Below, in pieces: positions 56,002 through 64,000 of a DNA stretch of 64,000 nucleotides. The stretch's first letter is position 1, and each line of letters opens with the position of its first letter. The stretch spans positions 12,652,124 through 12,716,123 of the forward strand of contig NC_072464.1 of NCBI RefSeq assembly GCF_027596085.1, read 5' to 3'. This DNA comes from Anoplopoma fimbria. Lineage: Eukaryota; Chordata; Actinopteri; Perciformes; Anoplopomatidae. A program made the translations under genes and the position numbers. The notes below the pieces were generated by a model that did no database searches, was not told the DNA's origin, and saw nothing but the letters and a program-made list of their open reading frames with translations.

Positions 56002-57573
56002 ATGTGGCTGGATCCAAACATTCAGAGAAGCTCACTTTTCCAGGCTGGACATGGATGGACATCACAGAGATATCAAAGAAACGTTACTGTATACATCCTT
56101 CCTCAAGAGTACCATCTCTGCACATGTTTGGGAAACAAGCAAATCAATCAGTGTCAATTAGAGCTATGTTCAAAGTAAACCACATCCTGGAAGTCAGACT
56201 CTCATTCTGCACTTAACAGCAGGTAACGCAATTATGCTGCAAAATCTTCTAAAGTGCTCAGGGTCTGAGAGGATGAACGGGTGCAAATAAAAGACTCTTA
56301 CTGTCTTTTATCTACACCACTCCCAGGTACCCTCCTGAGCAGAGACTTTTCCCTGAGCATGAGAGAGGAGAGCTGCACTGGAAGCTCTCTGTTTCATGTG
56401 TTTCATGTTGTGATCTGAACCTCCTCATACACCACAGTTTGGGACGCCATTCCACATAAGTACACTGATCTTCAAAGACTCCTTTTTCTGCTCCCCTCCG
56501 CTGTTCATGCTCTCATTTTGATACCTCTCTGCTGATGTGGCATGGGGGTCCTCATTGATTTCCGTAGTAGAGTCTGTACAGTCACTTCCTGCAGCTGCCC
56601 TCTGTTAAAAGGTGAGAACGCTGCACTTTAACAGCTGAGTCTGAATTAGACTCTGAGACGTGGGAGCATAATCACATTTGACTTGCAGTGTGAATCACAG
56701 AGGCAGGTTATGGATCGTTTCCCCCCCATTGCTGTCTTGATGCTATATTTGATACTTCATTTGCATTCACACAACACAACGCTTGCATCAGTGTAAACCT
56801 CAAGGAAACTAACATTCAGACAAAGACTGCAAAGAGAGAGAGAGAAAAGGCTCCCAGCTTCCAGACATATGTTGTTAAATTCTTTAGTATATTTCATCTT
56901 GATGTAAGAAGACGCAGTATGCTGCTGGGAACAGGGAACATTGATTCATCATACAAATTATTAAAATGGATAAGATTTCATACAATTTTAAATGTATTGT
57001 TTAATTCCTTTAAGGTGAGGTTTGTATTGTTTATTTGTAAGGCAAGGCAAGTTCATTGAACAGCATATAAGGTAATTCAATTGCCCTCACATGATGCACA
57101 AAAGTCATATGAAATAAAACACTGAAAGACATTACATTTCAAAGTGTGGAGGATTAAAAGTGACGCTCTTACAGACAGATCAGGAGTTGCTTAATATTTC
57201 TGGTATTTCCTATATATTTAGATTTTCTCTTAATTTATATTTCTAATTCTAAATACTGAAAATGAAATGTATCTTTTGTTTTGAAGCTAGAGCATGACTT
57301 TATATCAGAGCATGCATTTAAATCAATGACCCCTTTTTTTGCTAGCATGCTTGGTGCATTTGTGTTTGTGCTCGTCGTGGTCCAAGCCATGACCAGTTTC
57401 TGGGGCAACATGATTTTGAAAATAGCTCTTTTCTAACGGCCCACTGCTGTCCTGAGTTCTGCCGGCAGCAGCCCACTCTTGATGCATGACTCATTCATTG
57501 CTCATTATCATCCCACTCTCATTTCATCCTGCCCAGGGTCCCCTGCTTGGGTATCTGATGGAGACGGTTGTGT

Positions 57574-58150
57574 GGGGGCGGGGTAGTGGCTACTATAAAG
57601 CCGGAGTATCCATGCTGCGATTGGCTGGTGGAATCCATTTAATCTGCTTTGACTACTACAGGGTCCGCCTCTGTACTCCTCCCCCTCGCTCTCCCACCCT
57701 GACGGCATCCATACACAATAGTGTGCTGCCTCTGTTCCAGGGAGAATATCAGCTCTGCACAGGGAGGAGAGGATTAGCACAACCACTCAGCTCATCTGCA
57801 TACACGTTCCCAGAGAACCACATGAGCACCCAGGGCTGCACCTCTTTTGTATAAAACCTGGCACTCCTATCACAGAGGCTCCACTTCATCTACTGTCACT
57901 GCTGTGAGAGGATTTAATAAGGACCACAGTTTTTTCCCTTTTGGATTTTAAAAAAATATTTTCAGGATCTTTTTTTTATAATTGAAATTTGCATTTTTTT
58001 TGTCTGTGATGTCTCTATTTAATTGGGACAATGCAAGTTATATCATTTGATATGGTCTTGCTCTGAGCATCACACAGTTTTCCCCTCCTTTTTTGGGACT
58101 TTTCCACTGGGGTTGTTCCTTCATCTGGTTTGGGAGACTGTAGCACCAGA
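57574..58150 (+). promoter_or_regulatory. chn1: Candidate alpha1 promoter and 5' leader of chn1
   Basis: The region holds a GC box (gggggcgggg, 57574-57583), a tataaag at 57594-57600, an inverted CCAAT box (attgg, 57620-57624) and a good TATA box (tataaaa, 57850-57856). These are followed by a plausible start site near 57880 and an unspliced leader of about 270 nt to the ATG. The TATA box at 57850 fits best with the exon. The leader contains two overlapping upstream ORFs (58009-58050 and 58031-58066). Promoter use is inferred. Confidence 0.55.
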
Positions 58151-61100
58151 ATGCCATCTAGAGAGTCCTACGAGGTTCACAAGGAAGAGAAGTCCCTGGT
58201 GCAGAAGGCCAAGCGAGAGGCCAATCAGGAGGATATTCTGGTGGCAGCTCTTGGGATGAGGATGGGGCCACAGAAACCTCCAGCCACTTTCTGGCAGCCA
58301 CTTAAACTATTTGCCTATTCACAGCTCACCTCACTGGTTCGCAGAGCCACACTGAAGGAGAGCGAGCGGGGGCCCAGATCTGAGAAAGTCCACAACTTCA
58401 AGGTGAGACTTAACAAACTCTTATCAGCTGTTTCCTCTCCGAAACGTTGCTTTAATTTCATCATGTGTGGCCAGAGGGCTCCTTCTCATGCCTCCCTTGA
58501 GAGAGATGGGAGGAGAAGGGGGGACCAAAACAGAACTGTTTTGGTCTGTCCAGTGAGCCTTTATCAAAAGAAAAATCTGTTGGGGGGTCTGTGGACCACT
58601 GCTGTTAGTTTGAGCTCCAGATGGAGAGATTAGGCCGATGGAGAGGAGAAACAGAGGAGGAGTGTTTCCCTATTTGGCTCAGGCTCTCTCTCCTAGTTTG
58701 GCTGCTTGTGGGATGGGAGTAGCAAGTGAAATATTACCTTCAAAGCTTCCAAAATGCTAAAGCTTTCCAATCTATTTCTGTTGCTTTGTTCGCTAAAATT
58801 AATGAATGTTGCATTCAACAGTTTAGCAGTGTATAGTTTCTGCAATCAAAGCTCCCACAACTAAAGGATAATGTAACATGTGAGTGCATTTATAATGTTA
58901 TTATCAACAACATCTGTGCTAAAACAAGTCTTTCGATATTAAACTTTCCAAATTAAACTCCCTGGCAGTTAAACGTCATATATAAAATATTAAACTACAG
59001 ATTTACTCCTTTATTTTGAAAACATTCTGCCTCTAAAATCAATTCCTCTATATAAACACATCACCGCCTGCATGTAGATGTTTTTTTTTCTCGCCAGTGA
59101 GCCGTAAAGAAAGACATGATGCAGTACGTTTCACAAACCAAACAAAGAACAATTATATGATCATACAAACACCACAAATTGATTAGAGACATGTGAAATT
59201 GTTATGCTAATATTCTGTAAATATCCAAAGAAATTGTCAGATGACTCAAACTGCACTTTGTTTTGCCAGTTAGAAACTAGCAGTTCATCACCAAAGCCGT
59301 TTGTTTGTCTGCTGTATCTGCTGTTGACTAAATATGAAAACAGGCAGAGTTGTTGCTTGCTCTGGCTCCCAGAGGTCTCCCTGATTGGCTAGGCTGTTGT
59401 CACCTGGTGGATTTTTGGGATTTCCTCCAGCAAGGTGGCCTCCCACTGTTTCCATAGCAAGTTTACCTGACATCTTGCACCTTCACCCTGACGAAAAGTC
59501 AAATCCTACTGTGACATGATGGCAGAGCCTCAGTCTTGTCAGTTTGAGGGTCTGTTTGAACAACAATCCTCCTCCTCTGCCTCATTTAAAGTGACAACAC
59601 CTACAGGTCACCTGACTAACGACGTGGTGTCTATGGAACAAACGGTTGCAGCTCCCCACTGTCTTCTCATTGCCCTTCATTACTAACGTCTGTCACTGTC
59701 CTCCTCTCTGTTGTAGGTCCATACCTTCCGAGGGCCTCACTGGTGTGAACACTGTGCCAGCTTCATGTGGGGACTGATGGCTCAGGGGGTGAAATGTGCA
59801 GGTACATCTTGTTCTCAGGCGACACAGTCTTGTATAATCTGCTTTTATGGTACATTCATGGTGTACAAAGTGGGCATTGCTGTATATGGGTTACTTGGTT
59901 ATTAGTGCAACTGGAGCTGGATTATTGAGTTTTAATCGAAAATCCTGATTTGTGGATTAGTGGTTGAGGGAAATGAGCACTTTACATGATGTAACATGGA
60001 CTTTACACTATGTTAAAACCTTATTTTGACCTACTTTTCCCCCCATTGCTTTGTGAATGAAGTATATATACAAACCAGTAGAAGAATCATTTTAGCATCG
60101 TCAGCAATCACCAACAGATTATTTAAAAATAAATCTAAAATAGCTTTAGTCTTTTTGGAAATAATAACTAGGTTTTTTAGTTCAGGACTTGGGTTGTTCT
60201 CCTTGTCATTATCACAATAACAAAGGCGATCTGTGTTTCCACTTCCATGACTTTAATGGATAAACATTCGATGCATCAAAACCCAATAAACACACAACAG
60301 TAGGCTCACTACAGCAGCAGACAAACATAATGTGATTAAAGCTGAGGTATTTGAATTTTTCTAAATGCATTTCGTCATAATAAGCCTCAGAGTGTGAGAA
60401 TATTTTGAAATATATTCACCTTCAATCTGTAATAATGTTCAGTCCTTAATGAATATTTCTTTTCATTTCATGTGATTGATGTAACATTCACATGTTGTTA
60501 TTGTGAGTAAACGCTCCTGTTGTATTTTTCCGTTTGCTTGTCAAATGCTCTGACGAGATTTCTGTTTCACTGTAGCTGTGGCTGGGATCCGTTTCACCTC
60601 CCAGAATAGTGCTATAATATAGTCTGATGTGTGTCTTTGATCTTTTATTTATGAAACAAAGTATGTCACACAAATCTGTGGGAGCTCTGGCCTTAATTAT
60701 TAATTTCCTGATTTTGAACGCTGGCAACAATAAAAAAAGGCACATGTGTTTGGAACTAGTCTTTATAAACTCTTATGTGCCATCTCTTCAGTCTCGACCA
60801 CAGCAACCAGAATCTAGGGCAGCGAAGTCTCACATGATGCTCGGATTTGCATACCAAAAAATGTTCTCCCACCCCCTTTTCTTTTTGAATGTGTGAACAG
60901 TTTTTGGCCGTGTGCCAGGAAGCCAGCCTCTGCTTGTGCTTGTTGTGCCACATTTCCTCATCAGAGTACGCCCCCCAGCCTCATCCCATCATGCCCATGA
61001 AGGAAAACAAAGCTGGCATGTCTCTTTAATGAGGAGCAGAGCTCGGAGCGTGGGGAAGGACCTCCGTTTCCACACACATTAAAATTCAGCGGCTTCAACC

Positions 61101-62975
61101 AAAGAGCTAGGTCAAGCAGCTCAACCTCTATTTGACTTAAATACTTGGTAAAAAAAAAAAGAAACAGACCATCCAACAAAGACAGTGGTACATTTTGTTT
61201 TCAGTTCCAGTCAGAAAGGGACCGGTTTAAACTGGTTACTCTGCCGGTCGACATGGTGATAGTGTGCTGATTAGAAATTAGCAACCAGCCACCATTAAGC
61301 CTTCTCTCAGAGCCCTTTAGCCAAAGCAGAGTTGCAGTCTCCTCTCCATAGCAACAGAGACAGAGCTGACGGTGCAGTAAAGCAGCATCTCCTGTCGCCT
61401 GGCTCCCAGTGTCCCTTGGGCCCCTTTCTCACCCTCACCCGGCCCACCTGGGACCCAGGGCCGTCAGTGTGCTCACATGGACAACAGGAGCTCAGCAGAC
61501 TTGTGTCTGATGACAGGCCGTCCTCTATTACACTGCCTGTCTCATATCCTTAGGAGAATCATCTCTTAAAGTAATTACATTTCTGCATCAATGCATATAA
61601 ATGCGGGCTTTTCTCAGGGGATCCATATTAATCTCAATATTGTCCGTGTTCCTCCAGAAGCATAGATTCTTTGCTCTCAGATGTCATTTTAATTAAAAAA
61701 TTTAAAAAGTAGCGATTCTTCTGAGGGATTTAAATGTTATTTTTTTATGTTTTTGGAATCAAAAAGCAGACAGCATTTGTCAAAAAACCCTATCAGTACT
61801 TGGAAACGGCTCAAAAGATCTGAGAGCTTGAAGAGCTGCCCTATTTCAGTCTGGGAAACTAGGTCTAGTGTAGCCCGCAGCGCCTCAATTGCTGCTTCCA
61901 CAGCCATTGTGCATGAGCTTGGATTTGGAAAAGAATAGAGCACACAGCAGCAGCGCTCACTATCCCTCCTCCAGGCCACAGCGTTTTCAGTGTTCCTCTA
62001 ATTCCCTCCATGCGTCTCTGTTACAAAGCAGAGCTGCAGTCGCTCTCTGCATCTGCTCTCCACGGGCTCCTCTGTTCCCGACAAGGTGAATCCTGCCCTG
62101 AAACAGCTGTGCCTCAGGCCCCATCCGCTGTGACTGAAGACAAAACGCAATGTGGGATACTTAAACTGTCATCATGACTAATATGCCATTTGAACACCCA
62201 GTGTGGTGCATCCTATGCTTGAAAATATCATATAGGAGGAAAAAAAACAAAACTCAAAGAGAATTTCCCCCACTTTTGATGATTATCAAATACATTCTGC
62301 CTGTTGTTTGATTTACTATTAAATGCTTTCATACGAATTGAAAATAGATACACAGAAATATTTCATGGATTAATGAACTGTCTTGTGGTTAATCATTGTT
62401 TTATTTTACTGTTCTTAATAAACAAATGGCGTCCTGGAGGTGACTTTGGATTTGTCCGGTGCTCAAGGGGACTTCAATGCCATGTGTGGTGGAGAGAGAG
62501 GAGCTCTCCAGTGGTCATGTGACATTTAGGGGGCAAACATTGATCAAGGGAATTAACACTCCTCTGTAAGCCAAAACACACATGGACCCAGCCGACCAAA
62601 TCCAAATTAACCTGATGTTGAATGTGAATTTGCATTTAAGTCCTCAGTTTAGAGATAAAATGACTGACCTACAAGAAATCATTTATATGACTTTGTATTG
62701 TTGTTGACACATTTTTTATCTTAACTAACTCTTACATTTTGGCTCTTTTTAAGCTACAGACATTTATGAACTATATATGAGCTGTTTCTTTCTTTCTGCA
62801 GATTGTGGTTTAAACGTCCACAAACAATGTTCATCTCTGGTGCCCAACGACTGCAAACCTGATCTGAGACACATCCGTAAAGTCTACAGCTGTGACCTCA
62901 CGACCCTGGTGAAAGCTTATAATACAGCGCGACCCATGGTGGTGGACATGTGCATACGAGAGATCGAGTCTAGAG
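58151..62975 (+). CDS. chn1: N-chimaerin, alpha1 form (partial: C1 domain and start of RhoGAP)
   Basis: Three coding exons are visible: 58151-58402 (84 codons), 59717-59801 and 62802-62975. The gene continues beyond the window at a phase-1 donor (62976). The N-terminus (MPSRESYEV..., then LVAALGM and [11 protein letters not shown]) corresponds to the alpha1-chimaerin-specific start, not the SH2-bearing alpha2 start. From [12 protein letters not shown] onward it is shared by both forms. A complete diacylglycerol-binding C1 domain spans residues 81-130 with all zinc ligands: H81, C94, C97, C111, C114, H119, C122, C130. The RhoGAP domain begins near YSCDLTTLV; its arginine finger lies in exons outside the window. 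Known role: diacylglycerol-recruited GAP for Rac in neurons, acting in axon guidance and dendrite shaping. The ATG at 58151 is the first in frame. Confidence 0.95.
58305..58324 (+). other. chn1: Internal splice acceptor inside the chn1 alpha1 exon
   Basis: The pyrimidine-rich tract and cag at 58322-58324 fall exactly where alpha1-specific and alpha2-shared chimaerin sequence meet (LFAYSQ / LTSLVRR). An alpha2 transcript could splice an upstream exon here, so that one genomic exon serves as a first exon for alpha1 and an internal exon for alpha2. The shared part would begin at 58325. The site is visible; its use is inferred from the known isoform structure. Confidence 0.6.
58403..59716 (+). 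other. chn1: chn1 intron between the alpha1 exon and the first C1 exon
   Basis: Donor aag|gtgaga and acceptor ttgtag bound a 1.3 kb intron. No recognisable element other than AT-rich sequence was seen. Confidence 0.8.
59802..62801 (+). other. chn1: chn1 intron splitting the C1 domain
   Basis: A 3.0 kb intron interrupts the codon for Asp113 between the fifth zinc ligand (C111) and the sixth (C114). A GC-balanced stretch at about 60950-61560 stands out from the AT-rich background and may be a conserved element; nothing in it is recognised as coding. Confidence 0.75.
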
Positions 62976-62986
62976 GTCAGTTTATG

Positions 62987-63022
<36 letters not shown>

Positions 63023-64000
63023 CATATATTTACCACAATATAACACCATTTTCCCCAAGATGTAAATATGCAGTTTAGTTTATATACTAATTAAATACAT
63101 TAGGCCCAAACAGCTGTAAAAATAGACTCTGATTTACTGAGAATAATTGGCTGAGTGGAAGCTCTCTATTGAAGGATTATAGCTGATATGCTGCAAACAA
63201 ACAAAGAAAGGCGGTTATAATTTAGGTCACCACTGCATACAAAATGTCGGCATTTAAATGCAGCTGAATTTATAGCATATAAATATCTTCACCTCTATCC
63301 ATGAGGAAACATCTTGTGAAGACATTTAAAAATATATATATATTTTTCTTGGTTCACCAATTCATATCAAACAATGAAATGTTGAGCATTTAATTCAAAT
63401 AATCCAAAACTTAAATTTTAAAAACGTTTAACATATTTAGCCGATATTGAGCAGGAGCCCCAACTGAAATAGATCCCTTTAAAATACCATTTGAAAATAA
63501 GTTTATGAATCCTGTTTATTGTAATTATGGTGCTTATAGCGTTCCTCTAACAATATATACTACTAAGTTGTATGTGCTTAAAGTCTGCCTACATTACTAA
63601 CTGAGGTAATGTTTTTGGGTGGGGGGGATGACTGAGAGGAGTGATGAGTGTGTTGGTAATTGTGAACGTGTAATGAGGAGTACTTTACTCTGTTTCCTGC
63701 TGCCTTATTTGATTGCATTTCAGTTAAATCATTCAACTATGTAGGAAACTCATTGCTCCCTCAGTGTCTGCCCTTTAATTTATGTCTATAGCTAAGTTTG
63801 ATTTATCTCTTTATTATTTTGCCCAGTGATGCAGAAAACTATTTGCATGAGCCCATGTTGTTCTTTTGTGTGACATTGTGGACATTTTATCCTTAATTTC
63901 TTATGCATATTTAAGGGTGTTTAATGGCATTCCTCAAATTACCCACGGCGATATATGCTGGGGGATTTGTCTACATTACTCATGACAGCCCTGACGATGT
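62976..64000 (+). other. chn1: chn1 intron running off the window
   Basis: Starts at a gtcagt donor inside the RhoGAP-coding region. No further exon is seen before the window ends. Contains the TG microsatellite and AT-rich sequence. Confidence 0.75.
62989..63020. repeat. (TG)n microsatellite just after a chn1 exon
   Basis: About 16 TG units beginning 13 bp downstream of the donor of the third visible chn1 exon (62976). GU repeats close to a donor can bind splicing regulators such as CELF proteins or TDP-43; an effect here is speculative. Confidence 0.97.

Noticed and set aside
58130..58150. An earlier chn1 start at 58130
   Set aside because: The codon there is TTG, not ATG; the ATG at 58151 matches the alpha1-chimaerin start.

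Overview
The window is eukaryotic nuclear DNA, most likely from a teleost fish. The evidence is AT-rich introns and intergenic DNA, long CA/GT microsatellites, fish-type MITEs, two decayed L2/Rex1-like LINE 3' ends, and spliced vertebrate genes with GT-AG introns. Species cannot be named from the sequence. Three protein-coding genes were recognised, all on the + strand, in the vertebrate order ATP5MC3 - ATF2 - CHN1 (the human 2q31 arrangement beside the HOXD cluster).

Layout. 1-16.26 kb: no gene seen. By synteny this should be the atp5mc3-proximal edge of the HoxD centromeric regulatory desert; it holds microsatellites, MITE remnants and several GC-balanced, TAAT/CAATAAA-bearing stretches that look like candidate conserved non-coding elements. 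16.26-18.75 kb: atp5mc3, subunit c of mitochondrial ATP synthase, with YY1, ERR half-site and NRF1 motifs just upstream; the coding sequence is complete in four coding exons. 19.65-37.1 kb: atf2, a stress-responsive bZIP transcription factor, complete in eleven coding exons (507 aa), with a candidate promoter and non-coding exon near 19.7 kb and a long 3' UTR. 37.1-57.5 kb: about 20 kb of intergenic or regulatory DNA containing two broken LINE fragments, a MITE, a long AT/AG microsatellite and candidate non-coding elements. 57.57 kb to the end: the 5' part of chn1. It starts from an alpha1-chimaerin-type promoter and first exon, followed by the two exons that complete the C1 domain and enter the RhoGAP region; the remainder lies beyond the window.

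The three genes are not an operon and act in different compartments: mitochondrial energy supply, nuclear stress/CRE transcription, and neuronal Rac-GAP signalling. They share a block because of ancient vertebrate synteny. The points most worth following are: (i) the candidate HoxD-landscape elements and CTCF-like sites around atp5mc3/atf2; (ii) a chn1 locus where the alpha1 start exon is visible but no SH2 (alpha2) exon was found, although the acceptor that alpha2 would use is intact; (iii) a GT array facing a CA array inside one atf2 intron; (iv) lineage differences in the ATF2 proline-rich linker and in the C-terminal S/T-Q sites. I saw no CRISPR, no prokaryotic features, no clear tRNA or rRNA gene, and no evidence of a wholly new gene system.
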